64,000 nt of DNA, taken from assembly GCF_017876115.1 (NCBI RefSeq), contig NZ_JAGINO010000017.1:1-64000 (forward strand), written 5' to 3'. The stretch is from Azospirillum picis. GTDB lineage: Bacteria > Pseudomonadota > Alphaproteobacteria > Azospirillales > Azospirillaceae. The notes beneath the pieces were generated by a model. The model saw only the letters and a list, made by a program, of their open reading frames with translations, had not been told where the DNA came from and ran no database searches. Position numbers and translations under genes: made by a program. How positions within the stretch are numbered: the first letter of the stretch is position 1; each line of letters starts with the position of its first letter. Positions 51,559 through 61,420 of the stretch are shown piece by piece.

Positions 51559-52227
51559 ATGCGAACCCTGTACCATCATCCGATCCATGCCCTGTCGCGC
51601 GTCGTCCGCGTGATGCTCGCCGAGAAGGGCCTGCCCTTCGAGCCGGTGATCGAGAAGCCGTGGGAGCGGCGCACCGACTTCCTGAAGATGAACCCGGCGG
51701 CCGAGGTGCCGGTGCTGGTGGAGGAGGACGGGACGGTCGTGGCCGGCGGCCTCGCCGTGATCGAGTATCTGGAGGAGGCCTATCCCGACACCGCGCTGCT
51801 GCCGCGCGAAGTGGCGGCGCGGGCGGAGGTCCGCCGGCTCGCCGACTGGTTCCTCTGCAAGTTCGAACGCGAGGTGACCGAGAACCTGGTGGGCGAGAAG
51901 CTGGTCAAGCGGCTGTCCGGCCAGGGCCATCCCTTCGCCCCGGCGATTCGCGCCGGGCTGGCCAACATCACCTACCACCTCGACTACATCGCCTTCCTGT
52001 CCGAGCGGCGGTCCTGGCTGGCCGGATCGGCCTTCTCGCTGGCGGACATCGCCGCCGCGGTGCAGCTCTCCTGCCTCGACTACATCGACAACGTGCCGTG
52101 GGACCGCAGCCCGGAAACCAGGGACTGGTACGCCCGGATGAAGTCGCGGCCCAGCTTCCGCGCCCTGCTGGCCGACAACATCACCGGTTGTCCGCCGCCA
52201 AAACACTACGCGGACCTGGATTTCTGA
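51559..52227 (+). CDS. glutathione S-transferase family protein
   Basis: The 222-residue protein has the thioredoxin-like N-domain (MRTLYHHPIHALSRVVRVML, MNPAAEVPVLVEEDG, GLAVIEYLEEAYPD) and the helical C-domain (SLADIAAAVQLSCLDYID). Conjugation or stress role; substrate not known. Confidence 0.9.
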   Translation: MRTLYHHPIHALSRVVRVMLAEKGLPFEPVIEKPWERRTDFLKMNPAAEVPVLVEEDGTVVAGGLAVIEYLEEAYPDTALLPREVAARAEVRRLADWFLCKFEREVTENLVGEKLVKRLSGQGHPFAPAIRAGLANITYHLDYIAFLSERRSWLAGSAFSLADIAAAVQLSCLDYIDNVPWDRSPETRDWYARMKSRPSFRALLADNITGCPPPKHYADLDF

Positions 52228-52321
52228 AGCCGCCGCCACACCAGATCCATTAGGGCGATGGACCGGTGTCGCGTATCAGGCTTAACGTGCCTGCCGAAAC
52301 GTCCCTGGGAGTTCATCCTCG

Positions 52322-54007
52322 ATGCCTCTGAGAAGTTGTTCCTCGTCCCTGCCGGTCCTGCCGGTCCGTTCCCTGCGCCCGGCCCTGCTGGCCGGCGGTC
52401 TGCTGGCGCTGGTGGGCGCCTGGTCGCCGTCCCAGGCGGCCGTGCCCGCGGTCGACGATGCCGGCGCCCGCTCGCTCGCCGCCACGCTGAAGAGCGGTCT
52501 CGCCCGCTGGTTCCCGCCGCCGACCGAGGACAACGAGGGCGTCGGCTTCCAATGGGAGGGCGAACCGACGGTCAAGCCGTCCGGGGATCATTACGAGGTG
52601 GCGCTGCCCAGCCTGTCCGCCGAGGATGCCGAGGGCACGCTCTTCGACATCGGCACCATCCTGCTGACGGTGACGCCGAAGGACGAGGGTCTCTACGGGG
52701 TTTCGGTGACTCTGCCGAGCGCCCTCAAGGTGCAGAACCTCGACGAGAACGACGAGTACACCGACGCCGCCACCATCGGGATCGGCAAGCAGGCGATCAC
52801 CGGCACCTGGTCGGGGGCGATGGAGACGATGCTGACGCTCGACGCCGCGCTCGGCGATCTGTCCGTCACCGCCGCCGACGGCAAGGGCAAGGTCGCGGTT
52901 TCCACCCTCACCATGGTCCAGGACCTGAAGCCGGAGCCCGGCTCGGCCGGCAACACGCTGTGGAGCGGCCCGGCCGCCTTCGCGCTCGGCAACCTGTCGG
53001 TGCTGGACGAGAAGAACCGGGAGATGCTGAAGATCGGCGGCATCGCCGCCGAGGGCGGTTACAACCGCATCGACCTGACCAAGATCATCGCCCTGCAGAG
53101 GCTGTCCGAGCAGGCCGCCGCCAAGGGCACCGTCCCGACCAGCGGCGAGCTGCTGCCGATGATGAAGGGCCTGTTCGGTGGCCTCACCGGCAAGATGAGC
53201 CTGACCAACCTCGCCGCCGTCAGCCCCGAGGACGGGACCAAGGTCACGCTGGGCCGCTTCGCCTTCCAGATGGGCCTCCTGGATCTCGACCAGGCGCTCT
53301 CGAATGCCAGCTTCGGCATGGAGGCGAGCGGATTCGCGATGACCCCGTCGCCGATCCCGGCCGACTTCAGCCCGCGCAAGCTGGAGATGAAGCTGTCGCT
53401 GGCCAAGGTGCCGAACGCCGCCTTGTGGAGCACCTTCACCGACCTGGCCAAGGCGGTCGAGGCCGAGGAGGAGGCGCCGCCGCCCAAGAAGGGCGCCAAG
53501 CCGAACGCCAAGGCCGCCAAGGCGCCGCCCGCCCCGCCGCCCGCCGAACTCGCCATGCAGCGGGCGATGGCGGCGATGAGCGAGGCCGGGACGGAGATGC
53601 GCCTCGACCTGCTGACGATCGACACGCCAGCCACCGCCGGCACCGCCACCGGAGCCCTGGCGGTCGCCGCCCCGGCGGCCTTCGGCGTCACCGGCGGCGC
53701 CACCGTGCTGCTGCGGGGCATCGACGCCGCGGTCAAGGCGATGCAGCCGAAGCCGGGCGCCAAGCCCGACCCGAACGCCGACCCCAACGCCCAGAGCCTG
53801 ATGGCCGGCCTCGCCATGCTGCAGGCGCTTGGCCAGGCGGGCAAGGACGACAGCGGCGCCGACGTGCGCAGCTACAAGTTCGAGGTCACCGAGGCCGGCC
53901 AGTTCATGCTGAACGGCGCCGACATGACCCCGCTGCTGGGAGGCGGCGCCGAGGCCGCCCCGGTCGAGCAGCCCCCGGCCGAGCCGCCGAAGAAGACCAA
54001 GAAGTAA
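52322..54007 (+). CDS. large secreted hypothetical protein
   Basis: The 561-residue protein has a signal peptide (RPALLAGGLLALVGAW, cleavage SQA-A) and a long repetitive beta/alpha mature part with segments such as VSTLTMVQDLKPE and SNASFGMEASGFAMTP. A Lys/Ala/Pro-rich spacer is near residue 385. No family recognised; a faint resemblance to YdgA-like periplasmic proteins (DUF945) is noted but not supported. Confidence 0.75.
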   Translation: MPLRSCSSSLPVLPVRSLRPALLAGGLLALVGAWSPSQAAVPAVDDAGARSLAATLKSGLARWFPPPTEDNEGVGFQWEGEPTVKPSGDHYEVALPSLSAEDAEGTLFDIGTILLTVTPKDEGLYGVSVTLPSALKVQNLDENDEYTDAATIGIGKQAITGTWSGAMETMLTLDAALGDLSVTAADGKGKVAVSTLTMVQDLKPEPGSAGNTLWSGPAAFALGNLSVLDEKNREMLKIGGIAAEGGYNRIDLTKIIALQRLSEQAAAKGTVPTSGELLPMMKGLFGGLTGKMSLTNLAAVSPEDGTKVTLGRFAFQMGLLDLDQALSNASFGMEASGFAMTPSPIPADFSPRKLEMKLSLAKVPNAALWSTFTDLAKAVEAEEEAPPPKKGAKPNAKAAKAPPAPPPAELAMQRAMAAMSEAGTEMRLDLLTIDTPATAGTATGALAVAAPAAFGVTGGATVLLRGIDAAVKAMQPKPGAKPDPNADPNAQSLMAGLAMLQALGQAGKDDSGADVRSYKFEVTEAGQFMLNGADMTPLLGGGAEAAPVEQPPAEPPKKTKK

Positions 54008-54070
54008 CGGGCGGGCGGCAACCGCGGGCGGGCATGCGTACACCGCCCGCGGTTGCACGGGATAAAGCCT

Positions 54071-54098
54071 CTTGAACGGCGGGGGTGCTTTCACATAT
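54071..54098 (+). promoter_or_regulatory. RpoH (sigma-32) type promoter of htpG
   Basis: CTTGAA (54071-54076), 14 bases, TCACATAT (54091-54098), close to the consensus CTTGAA-N13-15-CCCCATNT, about 50 bases before the start. Confidence 0.6.
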
Positions 54099-54149
54099 CT
54101 CCGCCGTCTTGACGCCATCACCCGTGAAACCCAACGAAGGTGCCCACCC

Positions 54150-56030
54150 ATGACCGAGGAACGGCTCAGTTTTCAGGCCGAGGTCAGCCGCCTGCTCGAC
54201 ATCGTCGCCCACTCGCTCTACAGCGAGAAGGAAGTGTTCCTGCGCGAGCTGGTCTCCAACGCATCGGACGCCTGCGACCGCCTGCGCTACGCGGCGCTGA
54301 CCCAGCCGGAACTCTCGGCCGAGGATCCGAACCTCAAGGTCCGCCTGCTGGTCGACAAGGACGCGCGGACCCTGACCGTCGCCGACAACGGCATCGGCAT
54401 GAACCGCGAGGATCTGGTCGAGAATCTCGGCACCATCGCCCGGTCCGGCACCGCCGCCTTCATGAAGTCGCTGGAGGGTGCGGAGAAGGGCGACGGCAAG
54501 AAGGACGTCAACCTGATCGGCCAGTTCGGCGTCGGCTTCTATTCGGCCTTCATGGCCGCCGACAAGGTCACCGTGCTGACCCGCAAGGCCGGCGAGGCCA
54601 CCGGCTGGCGCTGGGAGTCCGACGGCAAGGGCGAGTTCACGATTTCCGAGGCCGACGGCCTGTCGCGCGGCACAAGGATCGTCCTGCACCTGCGCGAGGG
54701 TGACGACGAGTATCTGGACGAGACCCGGCTCGGCGGCATTGTCCGCAAATATTCCGACCACATCGCCATTCCCATCCTGTTCGGCGAGGGCGACGAGGCC
54801 AAGGCGCTGAACAGCGCGTCGGCGCTGTGGACGCGGTCGAAGTCGGAGATCACCGCCGACCAGTACAAGGAATTCTACCACCATGTCGGCCACGCCTTCG
54901 ACGAGCCGTGGCTGACCCTGCACTGGCGGGCCGAAGGGGCGCTGGAATACACCAACCTGCTGTTCGTCCCCTCGACCAAGCCCTTCGACCTGTTCGATCC
55001 CAAGCGCGCCCACCGGGTGAAGCTGTACGTCAAGCGCGTCTTCATCACCGACGCGGCGGAAGGGCTGATCCCGCCCTACCTGCGCTTCCTGCGCGGCGTG
55101 GTCGACAGCGAGGATCTGCCGCTGAACATCAGCCGCGAGATGCTGCAGCACAACCCGATGCTGGCCAAGATCAAGGCCGGCATCACGCGGCGCGTCCTGT
55201 CGGAACTGGGCAAGAAGGCCAGGGATACCGAGAACACCGCCGAATACGACAGCTTCTGGGAGAATTTCGGCGCGGTGCTGAAGGAGGGCCTCTACGAGGA
55301 CTACGAGCACCGGGACGACATCCTGAAGCTGCTGCGCTTCCGCACCACCGCCGGCGAGGATCTGGTGTCGCTGGAGCAGTATGTCGGCCGCATGAAGGAA
55401 GGCCAGGACGCCATCTACACCATCAGCGGCGACGACATCGACACCCTGCTGCGCAGCCCGCAGCTCGAAGGCTTCCGGGCCAAGGGCGTCGAGGTGCTGC
55501 TGTTGACCGACCCGGTGGACGAGTTCTGGATGCCGTCGGTCGGCGTCTATGACGGCAAGCCCTTCAAGTCGGTGACCCGCGGCGGCGCCGACCTCGGCAA
55601 GATCAAGGGCGAGGAGGCCGAGAAGCCGGAGGAGAAGGCGGCGGACGGCGAGCTGACCGACCTGCTGGCGCTGCTGAAGCTGACGCTGTCCGACGCGGTG
55701 AAGGATGTCCGCAAGTCCGAACGCCTGACCGACAGCGCGGTCTGCCTGGTCGCCGACGACAACGACATGGACATGCACCTGGAGCGCCTGCTGAAGCAGC
55801 ACAAGCAGCTCAACGGCGAGGTCGGCAAGCGCATCCTGGAGATCAACCCGTCCCATGCGCTGATCAAGCGGCTGGCCGAGCGCGCCACGGGGGCCGGCGC
55901 CACCGACGCGCTGGAGGATGCGGCCTGGCTGCTGCTCGATCAGGCCCGCATCGTCGAGGGCGAAAGCCTGCCGGACCCCGCCGCCTTCGCCCGCCGCCTG
56001 GCGAGCGCCATGGAGAAGGGGCTGGCCTGA
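54150..56030 (+). CDS. htpG: molecular chaperone HtpG (Hsp90)
   Basis: The 626-residue protein begins TEERLSFQAEVSRLLDIVAHSLYSEKEVFLREL and has the GHKL ATP-binding motifs (NASDACDRLR, DNGIGM, GQFGVGFYSAF) and the middle domain (DLPLNISREMLQ). It refolds client proteins. A heat-shock-type promoter precedes it. The ATG at 54150 is the family start. Confidence 0.96.
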   Translation: MTEERLSFQAEVSRLLDIVAHSLYSEKEVFLRELVSNASDACDRLRYAALTQPELSAEDPNLKVRLLVDKDARTLTVADNGIGMNREDLVENLGTIARSGTAAFMKSLEGAEKGDGKKDVNLIGQFGVGFYSAFMAADKVTVLTRKAGEATGWRWESDGKGEFTISEADGLSRGTRIVLHLREGDDEYLDETRLGGIVRKYSDHIAIPILFGEGDEAKALNSASALWTRSKSEITADQYKEFYHHVGHAFDEPWLTLHWRAEGALEYTNLLFVPSTKPFDLFDPKRAHRVKLYVKRVFITDAAEGLIPPYLRFLRGVVDSEDLPLNISREMLQHNPMLAKIKAGITRRVLSELGKKARDTENTAEYDSFWENFGAVLKEGLYEDYEHRDDILKLLRFRTTAGEDLVSLEQYVGRMKEGQDAIYTISGDDIDTLLRSPQLEGFRAKGVEVLLLTDPVDEFWMPSVGVYDGKPFKSVTRGGADLGKIKGEEAEKPEEKAADGELTDLLALLKLTLSDAVKDVRKSERLTDSAVCLVADDNDMDMHLERLLKQHKQLNGEVGKRILEINPSHALIKRLAERATGAGATDALEDAAWLLLDQARIVEGESLPDPAAFARRLASAMEKGLA

Positions 56031-56146
56031 GCGCCGGCAGGCGGGAATAGCCCCTCTTCGCACAGCCGGCCGCCCGCCCCTTCCGTCATGATGGCCGCCA
56101 TGGCGGCGGCAGGGGACCGGCGGCCGGACGGGAGGGGAGAGGGCCG

Positions 56147-57343
56147 ATGGCGGAAGGCGCGACCCGGGGCATGACCCAGGATACGGCCCGGGGCAGGGCG
56201 GGCGGCAGCGCCGGCCGCAAGGCAATGCTGGCCGGGCTGCCGACCGCCGTCGCCGGGCTGGTCGCGGCCCTGCTGCTGTACGAGCCGCCGGCCCCGCCCG
56301 GCGACGCCCAGGCCCGCGAGGCGATGGTCGCCCAGGTCCGCGAGGTCGCCACCCGCGCCCGCCTGGAGCATGAGATCGCCGCCGCCCTGGACGAGGGGGA
56401 CCCCGACCGGGCGGAGGAATATTTCGAGGTCGCCGGGCTGGTGGCCGTGCCGGTCGATCCGGCCCTGCATGAGCGCTGGGTGGACGAAACCAGCGGCTGG
56501 AAGGCCGCGGTGCGGACGGCCAAGCGCACCGCCGACGGTTTCCTGACCGGCGAGGGCGAGGGAACGGCCGGCATCATGGGCGCCCTGGCCTCCGACCTGA
56601 CGGTGGTGGGCGACGTCCGCGACCTTGGGGAGCAGGCCGCCCGCATGATCCGGGGCGAGTCGGTGGACGAGCTGGCGGTCGGGCTGTCGATGGTCGGCGT
56701 CGCCCTGACCGCCGGGACGGTGGCGACGGCCGGGACCGCGCTGCCGGCCAAGACCGGCATTTCCGTCGTCAAGCTGGCCCGCCGCACCGGCCGGCTGACC
56801 GCCGCCTTCCAGCGGCGGGTGGGGATGATGGTGGCGCGGAGCGCCGACCTGCCGGCCTTCCGGGCGGCCGTCCGCGACACGCCCTGGTACCGGCTGGACG
56901 AGCTGTCCCGCGCCGCCTACCGCCATGCCGCGGGCCTCGACGTCACCGAGCTGCGGCGCGTGTTCGCCTCGCTCGGCGACATCGGCCGGTCGCTGCCGCC
57001 GTCGCGCACGCTGGCGCTGCTGCGCCACGTCGACGATGTCGAGGATCTGCGCCATGCCGAACGCGCGACCAGGCTGCTCGGCAAGCCGGTGAGCGGCGCC
57101 CTGCGGCTGACCGGGAAGGCGCTGTTCCGCGCCTTCGGCGCAACCACTGCGATCACGATGGCGCTGGCCGGCGCGCTGCTGTCGCTGGGGGCCGGGCTGA
57201 TCGGCCTGCTGTCGTTCCTGTTCGGCGCCGCCCTCTGGCTGGCCGGGCTGCTGCGGCTGCTGCGGCGGGGAGGCCGCCGTCCGGCGGCGCTCCTAAAATC
57301 CGCAGGGAACCTAGAATCCGCCGGGAGCGGCGGCGGGGTTTGA
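56147..57343 (+). CDS. membrane protein of unknown function
   Basis: The 398-residue protein has an N-terminal helix (MLAGLPTAVAGLVAALLLY), an Ala/Val-rich middle membrane segment (AVGLSMVGVALTAGTVATAGTAL) and a long C-terminal hydrophobic stretch (AITMALAGALLSLGAGLIGLLS...). The soluble part is helical. Its last 33 bases overlap the 3' end of the histidine kinase gene on the other strand. Confidence 0.7.
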   Translation: MAEGATRGMTQDTARGRAGGSAGRKAMLAGLPTAVAGLVAALLLYEPPAPPGDAQAREAMVAQVREVATRARLEHEIAAALDEGDPDRAEEYFEVAGLVAVPVDPALHERWVDETSGWKAAVRTAKRTADGFLTGEGEGTAGIMGALASDLTVVGDVRDLGEQAARMIRGESVDELAVGLSMVGVALTAGTVATAGTALPAKTGISVVKLARRTGRLTAAFQRRVGMMVARSADLPAFRAAVRDTPWYRLDELSRAAYRHAAGLDVTELRRVFASLGDIGRSLPPSRTLALLRHVDDVEDLRHAERATRLLGKPVSGALRLTGKALFRAFGATTAITMALAGALLSLGAGLIGLLSFLFGAALWLAGLLRLLRRGGRRPAALLKSAGNLESAGSGGGV

Positions 57344-58558
57344 CGAGCGCCCGATTCGGTGCGGCGGGAAGACGAGCGCCATGACGGTGCCCTCGTCATG
57401 GCGGCTGACGATGTCGAGGCGGCCGCCATGCAACTCGATCAGGCGCTTGGTCAGGGGCAGGCCGAGGCCGGTGCCGACATGGCCGCGGGCGAGCACGCTG
57501 TCGATCTGGCCCCAGGGTTCCAGCGCCTTGGCAAGCTCGTCGCCGTTCATGCCGATGCCGGTGTCGTGGACGGACAGCCACAGGGTGCCGTCGTCCGCCA
57601 GCCAGGCATCGAGCGTCACCACCCCGTCGGCCGGGGTGAACTTCACCGCGTTGGACAGCAGGTTCAGCAGCATCTGGCGCAGCTTGCGCTCGTCGGCGCG
57701 CAACGGCGGCAGGTCGGGCGGTACGTCGGTGACGATGCGCACGCCGTGGCGGGCGGCGCGTTCGGCCAGCAGCCTTGCGGTGGCGATCGCGACCCTGACC
57801 ACGTCCACCGTCCCCTCGACCAGCTCCAGCCGGTCGGCATCGGCCTTGGAGAGGTCGAGCAGGTCGTTGATCAGCTCCATCAGGTGGCGGCCGCTTTCGG
57901 CGATGTCGCGGGCATAGTCGCGGTAGAGCGGGACGCCGTGCGGCCCCATCACCTCCTGCTCCAGCAACTCGGCGAAACCCATCATCGCGGTCAGCGGCGT
58001 GCGGATCTCGTGGCTCATGGTGGCGAGGAAGGCGGTCCGGGCCCGGATGGCCTGCTCGGCCTGCCGGCGCGCCTCATCCAACTGGCGGGCGCGCAGGTCG
58101 GCCAGTTCGGCTGACTTGGCCATCAGGCCGGTCACCGTACCGAGGCCCAGATAGCGCTCCTGCTCGACCACCAGGAAACCGGTCGCCCAGGCCGACGGCA
58201 TCAGCCCGGACAGCCGGCGGCCGATCTCGGCCAACGGCGTCCTGCCCTCCACCAGCAGCGGCCGGCCGTCCATCAGCGACGAGACGGGCATCGACGGGTG
58301 CCGGACCACGGCCGGCGGCGGACCATCGGGCAGCAGGCTGCCGCGGACCAGCAGGCCGACGGCCCGCCCGTCCTCTTCCACGACCGGCAGGGCAGGCAGG
58401 TCGGGCTGGCGGACGAAGCGGGCGAGCGCCGTGGCGCACGCGTCGCTGGGGGCCAGCGGCGGCACCGGCACAGCCAGTCCGGCGGCGGTGAAGGCGGGCT
58501 CGACGGGGAGGGGATCGCTTGCAGGCGGGGGCGGGGCAGGCGGTTCGAATGGCGTCAC
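57311..58558 (-). CDS. CBS-domain histidine kinase
   Basis: The 415-residue cytoplasmic kinase has a CBS-type pair at the N-terminus (ALARFVRQPDLPALPVVEEDGRAVGLLV, VSSLMDGRPLLVEGRTPLAEI), a short coiled coil and a HisKA-HATPase core (MSHEIRTPLTAMMGF, NLLSNAVKFTP, DTGIGM, GTGLGLPL). CBS domains bind adenosine nucleotides, so energy status may be sensed; inferred. No response regulator is adjacent. Confidence 0.88.
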   Translation of the reverse strand: MTPFEPPAPPPPASDPLPVEPAFTAAGLAVPVPPLAPSDACATALARFVRQPDLPALPVVEEDGRAVGLLVRGSLLPDGPPPAVVRHPSMPVSSLMDGRPLLVEGRTPLAEIGRRLSGLMPSAWATGFLVVEQERYLGLGTVTGLMAKSAELADLRARQLDEARRQAEQAIRARTAFLATMSHEIRTPLTAMMGFAELLEQEVMGPHGVPLYRDYARDIAESGRHLMELINDLLDLSKADADRLELVEGTVDVVRVAIATARLLAERAARHGVRIVTDVPPDLPPLRADERKLRQMLLNLLSNAVKFTPADGVVTLDAWLADDGTLWLSVHDTGIGMNGDELAKALEPWGQIDSVLARGHVGTGLGLPLTKRLIELHGGRLDIVSRHDEGTVMALVFPPHRIGRSSNPAAAPGGF

Positions 58559-58781
58559 GGCGTCTCACCCCCTCCCTCGGAATCGCTGCACCGGTCGCGG
58601 ATTGCCCGGCACTCCCGACAAAACCTAGCAAGCGATTATGAGCAATTGGTTTCCACGGAGGCCTGCGGATCGCCGGATTGGCTTATCTCGGATGGGCAGG
58701 GCTGGGACGTGGGTGGGTGGGCGTGGGCGGTACCCTGACGGCCTGCAGGTGCCGGACGCTGCCAAGCCTTTGCCTGGGCAT

Positions 58782-58810
58782 TTGAGAATGGGAACGAGAC
58801 ACAGTATATT
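58782..58810 (+). promoter_or_regulatory. sigma-70 promoter of the Fur-family gene
   Basis: TTGAGA (58782-58787), exactly 17 bases, TATATT (58805-58810). AT-rich TATATTGCTAGGATATT directly downstream could carry an autoregulatory site. The rest of 58559-58944 contains no gene. Confidence 0.65.
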
Positions 58811-58944
58811 GCTAGGATATTCGGAGTGCCGCAGCCGTGTGTCGGACCGTCTTCCGTCGGGGGACGGCCTGCCGCCGCGCTCCGATCATCAGGGAGACCG
58901 GCAGGGCCAAGCGCCGCCCATCGTCAAAGACAGGATCACAGGGG

Positions 58945-59382
58945 ATGTCCATGCCCTCGCGCCTTGAAGAGCTGTGCGTGAAAAAGGGGTTGAAGATGAC
59001 CGACCAGCGCCGCGTGATATCGCGCGTGCTGTCGGAGGCGACGGACCACCCCGACGTCGAGGAGGTGCATCGCCGCGCGGCCGCCATCGACCCGCGCATT
59101 TCGATCGCCACCGTCTACCGCACGATGCGGCTGTTCGAAGAGGCGCATGTCATCGACCGCCTGGATTTCGGCGACGGCCGTGCCCGGTACGAGGAGACGC
59201 GGACAGATCACCACCATCATCTGATCGATGTCGATTCCGGTGAAGTGATCGAGTTCACCAACGAAGAGATGGAGCGGCTGAAGGAAAGCATCGCCCGCGA
59301 ACTGGGCTATGACCTCATCGGCCATAGGCTTGAACTGTACGGTGTTCCGCGCAAGCGCCGCAGCGACAAATCGGAGTCTTGA
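58945..59382 (+). CDS. fur: Fur-family metal-responsive regulator
   Basis: The 145-residue protein has the winged helix (MTDQRRVISRVLSEATDHPDVEEVHRRA, ISIATVYRTMRLFEEA) and the metal sites (DHHHHLIDVDSGEVIEF). It represses iron (or manganese) genes; whether Fur, Mur or a variant cannot be settled by reading. The ATG at 58951 is an alternative start two codons later. Confidence 0.85.
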   Translation: MSMPSRLEELCVKKGLKMTDQRRVISRVLSEATDHPDVEEVHRRAAAIDPRISIATVYRTMRLFEEAHVIDRLDFGDGRARYEETRTDHHHHLIDVDSGEVIEFTNEEMERLKESIARELGYDLIGHRLELYGVPRKRRSDKSES

Positions 59383-59579
59383 CTGTAGAGGGACCCGCCG
59401 GCCGATGCGCACAAGAGGTGCCGGCCGCGGCGGCATTCTCCGGAATCGCCAGTTTCTCGACGGGTGGGCATCCCCCGCATCGCTTGCGGGGTGCATCGGG
59501 TGACGGACTGGATCTTGCGCGGCCTGCGGACAAAGTTAGCTGTGGAGCAACCTCCTCACTGACCGGAACCGGCCGAACC

Positions 59580-59912
59580 ATGGACGACACCCGCGACGAC
59601 CGCCTCGTAACCCGGCCTCACGGCCCGCCCGGCAGCCCGGGATCCGATCCCGTGCTCGACCGCCTGGACCGCCTGTCCGACCTGCTGATCCGCCGCCTCG
59701 ACCGCCTGGAAGAGCGGATCCGCAGTCTCGAACAGGACAATGGCGAGATCATCAACCTGCTGATCGCGGTCAAGGCCGGGCTGGAGGAAGCGTCCGGCGA
59801 TCTGGTCGCCCAGCTCGAGGAGGCCGAGGAGCTGACCGCCGGGCGCGCGGACCGCGACGATGGCGAGGACGACTCGGGCTTCGAGGTGCCCTGCGGCCCG
59901 GTGCTGCACTGA
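59580..59912 (+). CDS. coiled-coil hypothetical protein
   Basis: 110 residues dominated by a heptad coiled coil (LDRLDRLSDLLIRRLDRLEERIRSL) and an acidic tail (EEAEELTAGRADRDDGEDD). Probably oligomeric; role unknown. Confidence 0.65.
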   Translation: MDDTRDDRLVTRPHGPPGSPGSDPVLDRLDRLSDLLIRRLDRLEERIRSLEQDNGEIINLLIAVKAGLEEASGDLVAQLEEAEELTAGRADRDDGEDDSGFEVPCGPVLH

Positions 59913-59979
59913 CGGCAGGCATCCGGCATCCGGCGAAAAGCCTTGCCGGCCGGTCGGTGACGGTCGGATAAGCATATCC

Positions 59980-60849
59980 ATGCACATCTCGCCCGCACAG
60001 CCGGCCCGCCCGGCATCCGCGACATCCGCCGACGATCTGGCCGACCGCTTGGCCGGCCGTCTGGCCGGCGGCGCGGTCGCCCTTCCCCCCGAGTCGCCGG
60101 TGGCCGGCCAGCCGCCTTCAGGCGGATCGGCCTTGGAGGCTCCGCCGTCGGACCATGCGATGCCGGGATCGGTGAGGCTCCGGACACCCGACATTCCGGG
60201 AACCGCGGGCGAGGGGGCCGTGAGCGGACCGTCCGGCGTCGCCTTCTTCGATTTCGACGGCACCCTGATCCATGGCGACAGCCTGCCGATGTTCGTCGGC
60301 GAGGTGATCGGCCGCCGCCGCGCCGCGCTGGCCCTGGCCGACGCCATCCGCTCCGGGCTGCACCGCCATATCCGCGGCCGCGGTCCCGGTTGCGACTTCC
60401 CCGGTTCGGTCAAGGCGATCTTCCTGAAGCGGACGCTGCGCGGCCTGCCGGTCGCCGATGCGCTGGCGGCGGCGGAGCGGCTGGTGCCGCGTGTCCGCTG
60501 GCACCAGCCGATGCTGGAGGTGCTGAAGGGGCACCGGCGCCAGGGCCGCCGCGTGGTGGTCGCCACCGGCGCCCTCGACCTCTACATGCCGGCGCTGCTG
60601 CGCGGCCTGGAGGTGGACGACCTGCTGGCGACCGGGATGGAGGTGGCGGACGGCATGCTCACCGGCCGGCTGAGCACGGCCAACTGCGTCCGCCGCGACA
60701 AGGCGGAACGGGTGAGCGACTGGATCGGCCGCAACGGCCCGGTCGCCGCCACCTGGGGATATGGGAACCACCCCAGCGACCTGCCGATGCTGGCGCTGAT
60801 GCACAAGGGGGAAATCGTTCGTATTCGACGAAGGTCTAACCAGGGGTAG
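59980..60849 (+). CDS. HAD-superfamily phosphatase (SerB-like, subclass IB)
   Basis: The HAD core begins VAFFDFDGTLIHGDSLPMF (motif I), with VVVATGALDLYMPALL and ATWGYGNHPSDLPML (motifs II, IV). Small-molecule phosphatase, substrate unknown. From the ATG at 59980 there is an 85-residue low-complexity lead; a GTG at 60220 preceded by GAGGGG would start right before the fold and may be the real start. Confidence 0.82.
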   Translation: MHISPAQPARPASATSADDLADRLAGRLAGGAVALPPESPVAGQPPSGGSALEAPPSDHAMPGSVRLRTPDIPGTAGEGAVSGPSGVAFFDFDGTLIHGDSLPMFVGEVIGRRRAALALADAIRSGLHRHIRGRGPGCDFPGSVKAIFLKRTLRGLPVADALAAAERLVPRVRWHQPMLEVLKGHRRQGRRVVVATGALDLYMPALLRGLEVDDLLATGMEVADGMLTGRLSTANCVRRDKAERVSDWIGRNGPVAATWGYGNHPSDLPMLALMHKGEIVRIRRRSNQG

Positions 60850-61003
60850 CAGCCGTTTACAACCCCGGCGCCCGTCCTCATACTCGCCTCGTCCTTAACA
60901 AGAACATGCCGCCGCCACAGCGTGGGACCCGGTCATTCGGCCCGGTCAGTCGGTCCGGGTCCATTCCCGGACGATTCGGCCGGCGACGGGACGGAGGGGA
61001 ATC

Positions 61004-61378
61004 GTGGCGTTCAGCATTGATGCCGACATTCGGCCGCCGGGCCATGGCGGGCGCCGGGCGGTGATCGCCGACGCGGACCGGATGCAGCGGCAGGTGCTGG
61101 CCGGTCATCTGTCCGCCCGCGGCTTCCAGGTGTCGCAGACCGAACACCCGCTGGAGGCGCTGACCATCATCGGTGCCGAGGCGCCGGCCGTGGCCCTGTT
61201 GCCGCTGGGCCGGGAGGGCGACGACGGCGACCGGGCCGCCGCGCTTGCCGCGATGCTCTTTCCGCAGACGCGCATCCTGCTGACCGGCCGGGACCTGCCG
61301 AACGCTCCCTTCCCGGTGCTGCCGAACCCCGTCGACCTCTCGGCGCTCGACCGCTGGCTGGACGAGGCGACCGCCTGA
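61004..61378 (+). CDS. degenerate response-regulator receiver protein
   Basis: The 124-residue protein has the receiver fold start (RRAVIADADRMQRQVLAGHLSARGF) with the acidic pair, but the phospho-acceptor position reads AVALLPLG and the conserved Lys is missing (FPVLPNPVDL), so phosphorylation is unlikely. It may have kept a structural role. GTG start. Confidence 0.7.
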   Translation: MAFSIDADIRPPGHGGRRAVIADADRMQRQVLAGHLSARGFQVSQTEHPLEALTIIGAEAPAVALLPLGREGDDGDRAAALAAMLFPQTRILLTGRDLPNAPFPVLPNPVDLSALDRWLDEATA

Positions 61379-61420
61379 TCCCCCGATCTCCCGGAGAGCC
61401 GGGCGCGCCGGGCCTGCCGC

